Shown piece after piece: positions 34,848-43,369 of a stretch of 64,000 nt of DNA. Position 1 is the first letter of the stretch, and every line of letters begins with the position of its first letter. The stretch comes from Dendrosporobacter quercicolus. GTDB taxonomy: Bacteria > Bacillota > Negativicutes > DSM-1736 > Dendrosporobacteraceae. The translations under genes were made by a program, and so were the position numbers. Under the pieces are notes generated by a model. The model was not told the origin of the DNA, made no database searches, and was given only the letters and a program-made list of their open reading frames with translations. The stretch lies in assembly GCF_900104455.1 (NCBI RefSeq), contig NZ_FNHB01000006.1, positions 1 through 64,000 on the forward strand. Reading direction: 5' to 3'.

Positions 34848-35354
34848 TTAATTGGCGATTAGAGCGGCTAAGAGCCGGTAGTAGTTAAGCTGATCGGCAG
34901 ACTTGATCCGGTTAAGGCCGCTCGGCGACGGTAAAACAAAATCAATGATGCCGGGGATCATGCCGGTGGCCTGCCGGCCGCAGCTTACTGTTGAAAGCCG
35001 GGCAAATTCTTTATACACGCCAATGCCGGCAAAGCAGGCAATTTCAGGCTGGTATTGGCGGAGCTTTGCAAATAATATTTCACGGCCGGCGGCGTATTCG
35101 GCCTTGGTTATCTCAGCCGCAGTGCGGCTGGGGCGGGCAACGATGTTGGTGATGCCATAACCAAAGGACAGCAATAATGCGTCCTGGTCCGGTCTCAACT
35201 GATAGGGCGTTAAGGCGGCAAGCGCCAACAGCTTCCAAAACCGGTTGGAATGACCGGCAAAATGATGACCGGTTAAGGCGGAACGCTCACCGGGGTTAAA
35301 GCCGATGAATAGTATTTTAAGACCAGGTGTGATAATATCCGGTACCGGACGCAT
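34848..35354 (-). CDS. mug: G/U mismatch-specific DNA glycosylase
   Basis: A 168-residue Mug/TDG-type glycosylase that removes uracil or ethenocytosine opposite G. LFIGFNPGERSALTGHHFAG near residue 14 is the catalytic motif with the Mug asparagine, and FVLPSPSGLNR near 140 is the DNA-wedge motif. Start ATG begins after an agga-type site. It is the second uracil-type glycosylase in the window. Confidence 0.93.
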   Translation of the reverse strand: MRPVPDIITPGLKILFIGFNPGERSALTGHHFAGHSNRFWKLLALAALTPYQLRPDQDALLLSFGYGITNIVARPSRTAAEITKAEYAAGREILFAKLRQYQPEIACFAGIGVYKEFARLSTVSCGRQATGMIPGIIDFVLPSPSGLNRIKSADQLNYYRLLAALIAN

Positions 35355-35522
35355 AACAAACCGCTCCTTTTTGCTGGCAAGTGTAAAAAAATTTAAATTA
35401 AACTGTTGATGAAAAGGATTAAGACAAGCTGGAGTTAAATATAGTGAATGGCTGGTGTATTTGCTGTTTGGTATTCTGACTGGTGTTCGTCAAGCAAAAA
35501 AGCAAAGGGTTGTGATAACGAA

Positions 35523-36665
35523 ATGAAAAGTCTGATGTTTGGCGGCGAGCGGCTGATTGTGGGTAATGGTTCGCTGGAATATCTTAAAAATATTGCGGCA
35601 ACGAAAGCTTTTATTGTGACCGGGAGTAAATCAATGCTGGAAAACGGTACGATCGCCCGGATTCAGAAGCTGCTGGCTCATAGCCACTGCCTGAGCGCTG
35701 TGTTTTCCGGCGTGGTCAAAAATCCTGATACGCAAGCGGTATTAAGCGGTCTTGCTGCAATGCAGGCGTTCAAGCCGGATGTTTTAATTGCTGTCGGCGG
35801 CGGATCAGCACTTGACGCGGCAAAGGTAATGGCTTTGTTTTATGAATATCCTGAAATTAACTTTGACAACTTCTTTTCATGCACGATTCCCGGGCGCCGG
35901 AATAACCTGAAGTTTATCGCCATTCCAACGACTTCGGGCACAGGAAGTGAAGTAACCAAAGCCGCTGTTGTTACGTTTAAACAGCAGAACTTAAAAATTG
36001 GACTTAAAACAACAGCTTTTATTCCCGACATTGCCATTCTGGATGCCGGTTTAACGATGACGATGCCGGACCAGATCGTCGCCGAGACCGGAATGGATGC
36101 AGTAACCCATGCGGTCGAGGCTTATCTGAATCATAACCTGGACGATTTTACCGAGGTTATGGCCAGAGGCGCGATTGAAGGGCTGCTTGCCTATTTGCCG
36201 TTTTCCTATCAGGATAAAACCATTGGCAGCCGGGAGAAAGTGCACCACTTTCAAAGTTTGGCCGGCTATGCTTTTGATAATGTCGGTTTGGGCATGGCCC
36301 ATGGAATTGCTCATGCCATTGGCGGCAGGTTCGGCCTGGGGCATGGACTGATTAACGCCATTGCTTTGCCCTATGTGCTTGAATATAACGCGCGCAGTCC
36401 GCTGGTTCAGGAAAAACTAACCCACCTGGCGAGAGTAATCGGAGCCAATCATTTCATCGGCGCAATTAAGAAATTAAACGCCGTATTGCAAATACCCGAC
36501 TCCTTGGCCCAAGCCGGTCTGGAGAAGGCGCAGTTTTTTGATGATTTTAAGGATTTGGTGGATAATTCACTCAAAGGTTCCACCAGGGCCAATCCGGTGC
36601 TGGTCGGCGCTGAAGATATGGCTGGTATTTTAACAAGCATATACGAAGGCGCTAGTTTAGCGTAG
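35523..36665 (+). CDS. Iron-containing alcohol dehydrogenase
   Basis: A 380-residue group III alcohol dehydrogenase. GGGSALDAAKVMALF near residue 94 binds NAD(P), PTTSGTGSEVTKAAVV near 137 follows, and histidines in AHGIAHAIGGRFGLGHGLIN near 258-275 are the metal ligands. Start ATG 35523 has a weak site; earlier in-frame starts would add a non-conserved tail. Substrate unknown; members oxidise or reduce 1-alkanols, diols or butanol-like alcohols. It is followed 18 bp later by a channel gene. Confidence 0.9.
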   Translation: MKSLMFGGERLIVGNGSLEYLKNIAATKAFIVTGSKSMLENGTIARIQKLLAHSHCLSAVFSGVVKNPDTQAVLSGLAAMQAFKPDVLIAVGGGSALDAAKVMALFYEYPEINFDNFFSCTIPGRRNNLKFIAIPTTSGTGSEVTKAAVVTFKQQNLKIGLKTTAFIPDIAILDAGLTMTMPDQIVAETGMDAVTHAVEAYLNHNLDDFTEVMARGAIEGLLAYLPFSYQDKTIGSREKVHHFQSLAGYAFDNVGLGMAHGIAHAIGGRFGLGHGLINAIALPYVLEYNARSPLVQEKLTHLARVIGANHFIGAIKKLNAVLQIPDSLAQAGLEKAQFFDDFKDLVDNSLKGSTRANPVLVGAEDMAGILTSIYEGASLA

Positions 36666-36682
36666 GGGCAGGTAGGGATAAC

Positions 36683-37282
36683 ATGATTGTATTGGATTTA
36701 ATGGGGATCATTGGCACGGTGGCGTTTGCGCTGGCCGGGGCGCTGACCGGCATTAAAAAAAAGCTCGATGTATTTGGGGTCATCATGTTAGCAATCACCA
36801 CTGCCACTGGCGGGGGAATATTACGGGACTTGCTCATTGGCAATTCCCCGCCATTCGCATTGCGGGACCCCACCTTTGTGTTGATCAGTATTGTTACTGC
36901 GTTGGCTTCGTGTTTTGTTTATCATCAGATTACGCGATTTAATTATTTCATTCTGATCTGCGATGCCATCGGTTTAGGCGCTTTTACCGCCGGCGGCGCC
37001 AATATGGCCATTATGCAAGACCATAATACGCTGTTTATCATGATTGTATTAGGGGTAACTACCGGCGTAGGCGGCGGAGTGCTTCGAGACCTGTTTGTCC
37101 AGGAGATTCCTTTTGTATTTCGCAAGGAAATTTATGCTGTGGCCGCCATTGTTGGCGCAGCCTGTTTTTATTATACACAGTCCGCTTTGCCGGAGCCAGT
37201 GCCAATGTATTCTTGTTTTGTGGTTACTGTTGTCATCCGGGTGCTCAGTATTGTTTATGATCTTAATTTGCCTGTTGTTTAG
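36683..37282 (+). CDS. Trimeric intracellular cation channel family protein (UPF0126)
   Basis: A 199-residue membrane protein with seven helices and two tandem copies of the UPF0126/TRIC repeat: TATGGGILRDLLIGN near residue 45 and TTGVGGGVLRDLFVQE near 128. The glycine/arginine loops lie between helices as in YicG. Prokaryotic TRIC members form homotrimeric monovalent cation channels. It follows the alcohol dehydrogenase closely and may be cotranscribed. Confidence 0.9.
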   Translation: MIVLDLMGIIGTVAFALAGALTGIKKKLDVFGVIMLAITTATGGGILRDLLIGNSPPFALRDPTFVLISIVTALASCFVYHQITRFNYFILICDAIGLGAFTAGGANMAIMQDHNTLFIMIVLGVTTGVGGGVLRDLFVQEIPFVFRKEIYAVAAIVGAACFYYTQSALPEPVPMYSCFVVTVVIRVLSIVYDLNLPVV

Positions 37283-37336
37283 CGGCTCGCAGCACCACGA
37301 TCCGCGGAGGCCTGCCCGGCGGGGTGCGGAGCGGGG

Positions 37337-37918
37337 TTAGACATCCGATAAGTGGCGCGCCCAGCGAACGATTCCGCAAGCGAGGCGGAGGCCGGAGTCG
37401 CCGGTCGGCTGGGTCCGATAATCATCGGGACTTTGATGAATAATGACTGTTTTATCAATAATGTCGTCAACGTTAAATTTATCGGTAAAAAAGGTCATTT
37501 TGGCCCGGCCATGATTGGAAAATAAAGCGGGGAAATCACCGGCATGATTGCCGTGCGGCTGATTGCCGGGGTTCCAGTGGGATCCGGCTGCAGTAAAAGG
37601 GTCGGCCGGATCGCCAACTTTACAGCTGCAGTTTTCATGCAAATGAAAGCCATGCGGGCCGATTTGCGGTTTGTTGTTTTGTCCCGGACGAAAAGGAGGC
37701 AGGCCGCTGACATCTGCGGAAACCTCAGTGCCGCCAGGAATATCCCGGAAAATAACAATGCCCCTGATTGCCGGTGCAAGCGGGCCGCCTTTGATTCTGG
37801 CTATGGCAGTGCGGGTAGGCATACCGGTTTCCGGCCAGCATTGCGCGAAAGCTTTACACTGCCAACACTGGCAGCTTTGTTTACCGCTGGCCGGCGAATG
37901 GCGTTTTGAGCTAGTCAT
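37337..37918 (-). CDS. Cu/Zn superoxide dismutase, cytoplasmic form
   Basis: A 193-residue SodC-type enzyme. IGPHGFHLHENCSC near residue 86 supplies copper His ligands and the first disulfide Cys; GSHWNPGNQPHGNHAGDFPAL near 112 supplies zinc and copper ligands, and a late Cys near 181 could close the disulfide. There is no signal peptide; instead a Cys-rich N-terminal stretch (CQCWQCKAFAQCWPETG) precedes the SOD barrel, which is unusual. Start ATG follows ggagggtg. Most SodC proteins are exported, so a cytoplasmic or specially processed form is a surprise. Confidence 0.88.
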   Translation of the reverse strand: MTSSKRHSPASGKQSCQCWQCKAFAQCWPETGMPTRTAIARIKGGPLAPAIRGIVIFRDIPGGTEVSADVSGLPPFRPGQNNKPQIGPHGFHLHENCSCKVGDPADPFTAAGSHWNPGNQPHGNHAGDFPALFSNHGRAKMTFFTDKFNVDDIIDKTVIIHQSPDDYRTQPTGDSGLRLACGIVRWARHLSDV

Positions 37919-38113
37919 AGTTTCACCCTCCGTATTTGGTTGTCAATGATTAATTTATACTATGTTTGGCCTTGTAAAATGTTTTTAAAAATGAAAATAA
38001 GAGAACTAAACTAGGTTTGATTACAGGAATAAGCGGTTGAGGGCTAGAAATGATTAAGGCGCAAAAGCATTATCAGCAAACCATTTCAGGCAAAAGAGTA
38101 TGGAGGGGCAATC

Positions 38114-39232
38114 ATGTTGTCAGGCGAGCGATTTAGCGTGGAATACCGGCTGTCAGGCAATGAGCAGGAAGCTTACGCCAAGGCCAAAGATATTTGCATT
38201 GAACAAACGGTTGAGTTTCCGGAAGAATTATTGCCGGATAATTTCATCCGTGAGGAAGTTGTAGGAAAAATTGAAAGCTTTAGGTCAGGCCGGGACTGCC
38301 ATTATGCTGTCATTAGTTATGCCATTGAGACAGCGGCTGACGAAATCACTCAGTTGCTTAATGTAATCTTTGGCAATAGCAGCATTAAGCCTGGTATCCG
38401 GGTTGAAGCGCTGCAGCTTTCCGGCTCTTTGCTCAAGCTGTTTGCCGGGCCCCGCTTCGGCCGGGACGGTTTACGCAATCTACTTGACGTACCAAAGCGG
38501 CCGTTGCTGTTTACGGCATTAAAACCAATGGGGCTCTCAGCGGAAGAATTGGCGCAAATGGCCTATCAGCTGGCGCTTGGCGGGATTGATATCATCAAGG
38601 ATGACCACGGTCTGACCAACCAGAAGTTTGCCCCCTTTGATGAGCGCGTCAGCCGGTGCGCCGCCGCAGTGGCAAAAGCCAATAGCCAAACCGGACAGCA
38701 GTGCATTTTTGTGGCCAACGTAACAGCTCCCGGTCAGCAGACGGTTGAGCGGGCTTATCAGGCCAAGGCCGCCGGCGCGGGCGGCCTGATGATTGCCCCG
38801 GCGCTGACGGGGCTGTCTGTAATGCAGCAACTGGCGGATGACGAAACCCTCGGGCTGCCTGTTTTTAGTCATCCGGCTTTTCAAGGCAGTTATGCGCTGA
38901 GCGCCGGGCATGGGATCTCACATCCGGTTTTATTCGGTCAATTGGCCCGTTTGGCTGGCGCTGATGCGACCATTTATCCGAATTTCGGCGGCAGATTCTC
39001 CTTTAGCCGCACAGAGTGCGAAGATATCGCCGAAGCCTGCGCTGCGCCGCTGGGCGCGGTCAGGCCGATATTTCCCAGTCCGGGCGGCGGTATGACGTTG
39101 GAGAAGGTCCCCGAATTGCTGGCTGTTTACGGCCGGGAAGTGATATTTTTAATTGGCGGCGGACTGGTTAAACATAGTCCTGATCTCATCCATAATTGCC
39201 GTTATTTTAGAGAAATGGTTGAAAAATTTTAA
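38114..39232 (+). CDS. RuBisCO-like protein (form IV)
   Basis: A 372-residue RuBisCO-like protein. The active-site lysine survives in TALKPMGLSAEELA near residue 138, but the second lysine of the KPK motif is Met; the metal-binding loop reads IIKDDHGL near 170, with the carbamylated Lys present and the Glu replaced by His. SHPAFQGSY near 256 and YPNFGGRFSFS near 290 match RuBisCO-like enzymes, not carboxylases. Candidate roles are methionine salvage (enolase or isomerase type) or apionate/3-oxo-isoapionate breakdown (OiaX type); the sequence alone cannot choose. Start ATG has gagggg upstream. It leads a three-gene cluster with a small protein and PpnP. Confidence 0.9.
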   Translation: MLSGERFSVEYRLSGNEQEAYAKAKDICIEQTVEFPEELLPDNFIREEVVGKIESFRSGRDCHYAVISYAIETAADEITQLLNVIFGNSSIKPGIRVEALQLSGSLLKLFAGPRFGRDGLRNLLDVPKRPLLFTALKPMGLSAEELAQMAYQLALGGIDIIKDDHGLTNQKFAPFDERVSRCAAAVAKANSQTGQQCIFVANVTAPGQQTVERAYQAKAAGAGGLMIAPALTGLSVMQQLADDETLGLPVFSHPAFQGSYALSAGHGISHPVLFGQLARLAGADATIYPNFGGRFSFSRTECEDIAEACAAPLGAVRPIFPSPGGGMTLEKVPELLAVYGREVIFLIGGGLVKHSPDLIHNCRYFREMVEKF

Positions 39233-39250
39233 TTGTTGGAGGATACATGG

Positions 39251-39451
39251 ATGGATATTAGCAATGAGACATCGGAACTGAAAAATAAAGAAAGCTGGGA
39301 AGGCTTTGTAAAGGGAGACGTATTGAATTTTTTGATTGGACACAATCTTCAGGCCATAACTGTTGACGATGGGGCCGGTAAAAAAGGCATTATTAAAAAA
39401 GCAGCCAGTGGTGAGTATAAAGTTCAAATTACTTCTAACGAAACATTATAA
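39251..39451 (+). CDS. Small hypothetical protein in the RuBisCO-like cluster
   Basis: A 66-residue soluble protein, not recognised. It begins acidic ([19 protein letters not shown]) and has a beta-like C-terminal half. ATG 39251 has ggagg 8 nt upstream. It lies 18 bp after the RuBisCO-like gene and 16 bp before ppnP, so the three are almost certainly one transcript. A regulatory or subunit role is possible. Confidence 0.6.
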   Translation: MDISNETSELKNKESWEGFVKGDVLNFLIGHNLQAITVDDGAGKKGIIKKAASGEYKVQITSNETL

Positions 39452-39467
39452 TCGGGAGGTCGCGGCA

Positions 39468-39785
39468 ATGAGCCAGTTTGAAAATGTCACTGTGGTAAAA
39501 TCCGCCAATATTTATTTTAACGGGAATGTGACCAGCCGCACGGTAATTTTTGCTGATGGCAGGCGAATCACTTTGGGGATTATGATGCCAGGCGAATACG
39601 AGTTTGGCACAGAGGCCGCCGAAAGCATGGAAATTCTGTCCGGGGATTTGACGGTTTTATTGCCGGGAGCAACTGAGTGGCGGCAGGTCAGCGGCGGCGA
39701 CGTCTTTAATGTACCGGCAAAAGCGCGTTTCAAGCTTAAGGTCAGTGCGGTTACCGACTATTGCTGCGCTTATATTACCGGGTAG
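39468..39785 (+). CDS. ppnP: Pyrimidine/purine nucleoside phosphorylase
   Basis: A 105-residue cupin-fold enzyme of the PpnP (YaiE, DUF1255) family, which splits nucleosides with phosphate to base and ribose 1-phosphate. Family blocks: [20 protein letters not shown] near residue 39 and [18 protein letters not shown] near 77. ATG 39468 has gggaggt upstream. Linked with a RuBisCO-like protein, it suggests use of sugar phosphates from nucleosides or methylthioadenosine, but this is inference. Confidence 0.92.
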   Translation: MSQFENVTVVKSANIYFNGNVTSRTVIFADGRRITLGIMMPGEYEFGTEAAESMEILSGDLTVLLPGATEWRQVSGGDVFNVPAKARFKLKVSAVTDYCCAYITG

Positions 39786-39906
39786 ACCAGGGCAAGGTGA
39801 AGCAAGTTTGGCCGGGGAATTATGTCTATGACAGAAAAACAAAATAAATGTCGGAATTTGTTTTAGGGAATAGAGATTTTAATTTTCTGAATATCTATTT
39901 TTAGTA

Positions 39907-39935
39907 TTGACACCGGCAAAATCGGTTGTTATACT
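39907..39935 (+). promoter_or_regulatory. amt promoter
   Basis: Perfect ttgaca and near-perfect tatact at 17-nt spacing. Predicted transcription start near 39942, giving an amt leader of about 225 nt. Confidence 0.8.
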
Positions 39936-39954
39936 AGTGTCAATAAGAAACTCA

Positions 39955-39996
39955 AAGGCAATGAGGCCTTCGCTATTACGATGCGAAGGCCCTTTT
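39955..39996 (+). promoter_or_regulatory. ANTAR-like antiterminator overlapping a terminator
   Basis: The leader can form the small hairpin aaggc-[aatgag]-gcctt (39955-39970), whose six-base loop has A at position 1 and G at position 4, the ANTAR target consensus. Its 3' half overlaps the terminator hairpin ggccttcgc/gcgaaggcc (39965-39991) followed by four T. The two structures exclude each other. An ANTAR-domain regulator would favour amt transcription. Classic targets have a second upstream hairpin, which I cannot see clearly. Confidence 0.6.
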
Positions 39997-40165
39997 GCAT
40001 TTTCGCAGACGATGATGTCTTGCAGCTTTTGTTTACTGCTGCCGGACTCTATTTTTTATCACGCCAAGGAGGTGTAGATATTTAATTTGTTTCACTATTG
40101 CAATCATATTGAACTAAACCTGATGAATACCCAATGAAAATAATTTAATGAAAGAGGGGATGAAC

Positions 40166-41560
40166 ATGAAAAAAGTTTGGTCTGTTTTAACAATTTGCCT
40201 GATGTTAACTTTTCTGTTTGTACCAGTGGCTTTTGGTGAGGGCACAGAGGCGGCATCCACAATCGATACTGGAGATACCGCCTGGGTACTGGCAAGCGCT
40301 GCCCTGGTCATGCTGATGACACCGGGTCTGGCCTTGTTTTACGGCGGTATGGTCAGGACAAAAAATGTGCTTACTACGATTATGCAAAGTTTCTTTATTG
40401 TTGCACTTATTTCAGTTCAATGGGTATTATTGGGCTATACATTAACTTTTGGTTCTGATATAGGCGGGCTGATCGGCGGCTTGGAATTCTTTGGTTTAAA
40501 CGGTGTGGGCCAGGAACCGGGCGCATTTTCCGATACCATCCCCGCTTTGGCTTTTGTAGCCTTCCAATGCATGTTTGCTGTCATTACTCCGGCTCTGATT
40601 ACCGGAGCATTTGCTGAAAGAATGAAATTCCCGGCTTTTATTGTGTTTATTGTCGCCTGGGCTACTTTCGTTTACAATCCGTTTGCCCATTGGGTATGGG
40701 GCGGCGGCTGGTTGTTTGAGCTGGGAGCGCTTGATTTTGCCGGTGGTACGGTTATTCATATTCTTTCCGGCGTTTCCGCACTGGTAGCTTGTATCGTACT
40801 TGGCAAACGGCGCGGCTATGGCACTTCGCCAATTCTGCCGCATCATCTGCCGATGACTGTTTTGGGCGCGGCTTTACTGTGGTTTGGCTGGTTTGGCTTT
40901 AATGCCGGCAGCGCACTTGGCGCCAACGGTCTGGCGGCTTCAGCCTTTGTTGTTACTCAGGTTGCCGCTGCTGCAGCAACTCTGGCCTGGGTATTTGCAG
41001 AATGGATTCATAATGGCAAACCGACAATTTTGGGCGCTGTCAGCGGCTGCATCGCCGGTTTGGTAGCCATTACGCCCGCCGCGGGGTTTGTATCGACGAT
41101 ACCTTCGTTAATCATTGGTTTAGCTGGCGGCGTAATTTGTTATTTTGCCGTTGCCGTTGTTAAACAAAAGCTTGGCTATGACGATTCGCTTGATGTTTTC
41201 GGCATTCACGGCATCGGCGGCACCTGGGGTGCTATTGCCACCGGTTTGTTCGCTTCAACTGGCGTAAACTCGGCAGGAACAGACGGTTTATTTTATGGCG
41301 GCGGCGCTGCTCCTGTTGTTACCCAGCTTATTGCCGTTGTTGCTGCCTGGGTATTTGCAGCCATAATGACTTTTGTGCTGCTGAAAATCATTGGCAGCTT
41401 TATGAAACTACGGGTTAATGAAGATGAAGAGACTACCGGCCTGGATGTCAGTGAGCATGGTGAACGGGCTTATGCTCAGGACTTTGTAGCCGGAGCGCCT
41501 ATTTCCCATAGTCAGGCAATTGTGCAAGATAGCGTTGCAGGAAAAGCCAATTTAGTTTAA
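40166..41560 (+). CDS. amtB: Ammonium transporter
   Basis: A 464-residue Amt/MEP channel. A signal-like first helix (MKKVWSVLTICLMLTFLFVP) precedes eleven helices. GLALFYGGMVRTKNVLTTIM near residue 55, FVYNPFAHWVWGGGWLF near 167 with the first pore His, and DVFGIHGIGGTWGAIATGLF near 345 with the second pore His are all present. I chose ATG 40166, 6 nt after agagggg; an earlier ATG directly touches the site. The C-terminal tail is longer than usual. It is paired with glnK downstream. Confidence 0.95.
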   Translation: MKKVWSVLTICLMLTFLFVPVAFGEGTEAASTIDTGDTAWVLASAALVMLMTPGLALFYGGMVRTKNVLTTIMQSFFIVALISVQWVLLGYTLTFGSDIGGLIGGLEFFGLNGVGQEPGAFSDTIPALAFVAFQCMFAVITPALITGAFAERMKFPAFIVFIVAWATFVYNPFAHWVWGGGWLFELGALDFAGGTVIHILSGVSALVACIVLGKRRGYGTSPILPHHLPMTVLGAALLWFGWFGFNAGSALGANGLAASAFVVTQVAAAAATLAWVFAEWIHNGKPTILGAVSGCIAGLVAITPAAGFVSTIPSLIIGLAGGVICYFAVAVVKQKLGYDDSLDVFGIHGIGGTWGAIATGLFASTGVNSAGTDGLFYGGGAAPVVTQLIAVVAAWVFAAIMTFVLLKIIGSFMKLRVNEDEETTGLDVSEHGERAYAQDFVAGAPISHSQAIVQDSVAGKANLV

Positions 41561-41638
41561 ACTTGAAGGAGTAAGACTGGAGCAGAGCAGGTTTAGCATA
41601 AAGAAAGATTCGGTTACGGGAGCGAAGGAGGACTGGTT

Positions 41639-42001
41639 ATGAAAAAAATGACTAAGATTGAGATTATTACCAGACCAGGCAAACTTGAAGAGCTTAAAGA
41701 GGCATTAAATTCAATTGGCGTTGCCGGAATGACTGTCAGTCAGGTATATGGCTGCGGCTTGCAAAAAGGCCATACGGAGGTTTACCGGGGAACTGAATAT
41801 ACCATTAATTTACTGCCAAAGGTCAAAGTGGAAACCGTTGTCTGCGAAATCCCGGTGGAAAAAGTTCTTGAAACAGCCCAACGTGTACTTAAAACCGGTC
41901 AAATCGGTGACGGGAAAATATTTGTTTATCCTATTGAAAATGCAGTGCGGATTCGTACCGGTGAAGAAGGCGATATTGCCATTATCGATCCTAAAGCATA
42001 A
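41639..42001 (+). CDS. glnK: PII signalling protein
   Basis: A 120-residue PII protein that binds ATP/ADP and 2-oxoglutarate and closes Amt in nitrogen-rich cells. The T-loop GHTEVYRGTEYTINLLPKV has the modifiable tyrosine position; TGQIGDGKIFVYPIENAVRI near 88 is the conserved nucleotide-binding block. Start ATG follows gaaggagg. It follows amtB after 78 bp, the usual amtB-glnK pair. Confidence 0.95.
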   Translation: MKKMTKIEIITRPGKLEELKEALNSIGVAGMTVSQVYGCGLQKGHTEVYRGTEYTINLLPKVKVETVVCEIPVEKVLETAQRVLKTGQIGDGKIFVYPIENAVRIRTGEEGDIAIIDPKA

Positions 42002-42009
42002 TTATATTT

Positions 42010-42056
42010 TCCGGGAAGCCGGGGCTTGACAGAGCCCAAGGTTTCCCGGAGTTTTA
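42010..42056 (+). terminator. amtB-glnK terminator
   Basis: Stem tccgggaagcc/ggtttcccgga (one G-U pair) around a loop containing a second small stem gggct/agccc, followed by gttttattt. Confidence 0.85.
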
Positions 42057-42109
42057 TTTGCCGGCGTTTTTGTCGTGATTCAGCCCGTAACGGTTTGAGC
42101 CCAATATAG

Positions 42110-42155
42110 CAAAGGGGTGTCTCTAAATGCGGTTGCATTTAGAGACACCCCTTTG
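42110..42155. terminator. Terminator hairpin, family A
   Basis: Perfect 21-bp arms caaaggggtgtctctaaatgc and its complement around ggtt. It ends alaT on the minus strand and may back up glnK. It shares its core with the hairpin at 34030-34073. Confidence 0.88.
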
Positions 42156-42163
42156 CGTGATAA

Positions 42164-43369
42164 TTAAGCCTGCGGTGGTTTCGGCTGCAGCTCTTCCCGT
42201 CTGTTTAGCCGCTTGTCGATAAAGCGGCCGATTCGCTCCAGCGCTTTGTTCAGGTTGGCCATCGAGGTTGCATAAGAACAGCGGATGTAACCCTGACCGC
42301 TTTCGCCAAACGCATCACCAGGCACAAGCGCGACTTTTTCCGCTTTGAGCAGTTCCTCGGCAAACTCCAGCGATTTCAGTCCGGTATTTTTAATGGAGGG
42401 GAAGATGTAAAAAGCGCCTTTTGGTTCAAAGCAGCTAAGTCCCATATTACATAATCCATCCAGCATCAGGCGACGGCGGCAGTCATATTCGGCTACCATT
42501 TTCTTCATGGTGTCCTGCCCGTGACGGAGCGCTTCCACTGCTGCAACTTGTGCGGTAATGGGGGCGCACAGCATGGTGTATTGATGGATTTTGGTCATGG
42601 CGGCAATAAAATCAGCGTTGCCCATAGCGTAGCCGATGCGCCAGCCGGTCATGGCATAGGCTTTGGAAAACCCATTGAGCAAAATTGTGCGGTCCCTCAT
42701 TTCAGGCAGTGATGCAAAGCAGGTATGTTCAGCATCATAGGTAAGGTTGGCGTATATTTCGTCTGAAATTACAATGAGATCATGTTTTTTGGCAAACCCC
42801 GCAATGCGGAGCAGTTCTTCTCTGGGCATAATTGCGCCGGTGGGGTTGTTGGGGTATCCGATCAACAAAACCTTGGTACGGGGGGTAACCAACTGTTCCA
42901 GCTGCTCAACCGTCACCCGGAACTGGTTTTCCATAACCGTTGGCACCGGTACTGGAACGCCGCCCGCCAAGGTAACGCAGGCTTTATAGGATACATAGCA
43001 GGGCTCAGGCACAAGGGCTTCGTCGCCGGGCGATAAAACTGCTCTTAAGGCCAGATCCAGGGCTTCGCTAACGCCAACAGTAATAAGGATTTCGCGGTTC
43101 GGCTCATAGCGGACGTTATAGTCGCGGTCCGTTGTTTTGGCAATTTCTTCCCGGAGTTCCAACAGGCCATGATTGGCGGTATAGGAGGTATAGCCGCGCT
43201 CCAGTCCATAAACGCAGCTCTCTCTGATATGCCAGGGAGTAATAAAGTCCGGCTCTCCGACACCCAGCGAAATTACTCCTTTCATTTCGGCTGCAATATC
43301 AAAGAATCTTCTAATGCCTGAAGGCGGAATGGAACGGACGGCCGGTGAAATACGGTCTGCCCAGCTCAT
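42164..43369 (-). CDS. alaT: Alanine aminotransferase (AlaT-like)
   Basis: A 401-residue fold-type I PLP aminotransferase. LIGYPNNPTGAIMPREELLR near residue 169 includes the Asn of the PLP site; the catalytic lysine is in NGFSKAYAMTGWRIGYAMGN near 235. The opening SPAVRSIPPSGIRRFFDIAA fits the subgroup of AlaT/AspC-like enzymes. It overlaps the Lrp-type regulator by 4 bp, and the pair sits behind an alanine-specific T-box, all consistent with the alaR-alaT operon of Bacillus. Alanine specificity is inferred from that context. Confidence 0.9.
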   Translation of the reverse strand: MSWADRISPAVRSIPPSGIRRFFDIAAEMKGVISLGVGEPDFITPWHIRESCVYGLERGYTSYTANHGLLELREEIAKTTDRDYNVRYEPNREILITVGVSEALDLALRAVLSPGDEALVPEPCYVSYKACVTLAGGVPVPVPTVMENQFRVTVEQLEQLVTPRTKVLLIGYPNNPTGAIMPREELLRIAGFAKKHDLIVISDEIYANLTYDAEHTCFASLPEMRDRTILLNGFSKAYAMTGWRIGYAMGNADFIAAMTKIHQYTMLCAPITAQVAAVEALRHGQDTMKKMVAEYDCRRRLMLDGLCNMGLSCFEPKGAFYIFPSIKNTGLKSLEFAEELLKAEKVALVPGDAFGESGQGYIRCSYATSMANLNKALERIGRFIDKRLNRREELQPKPPQA

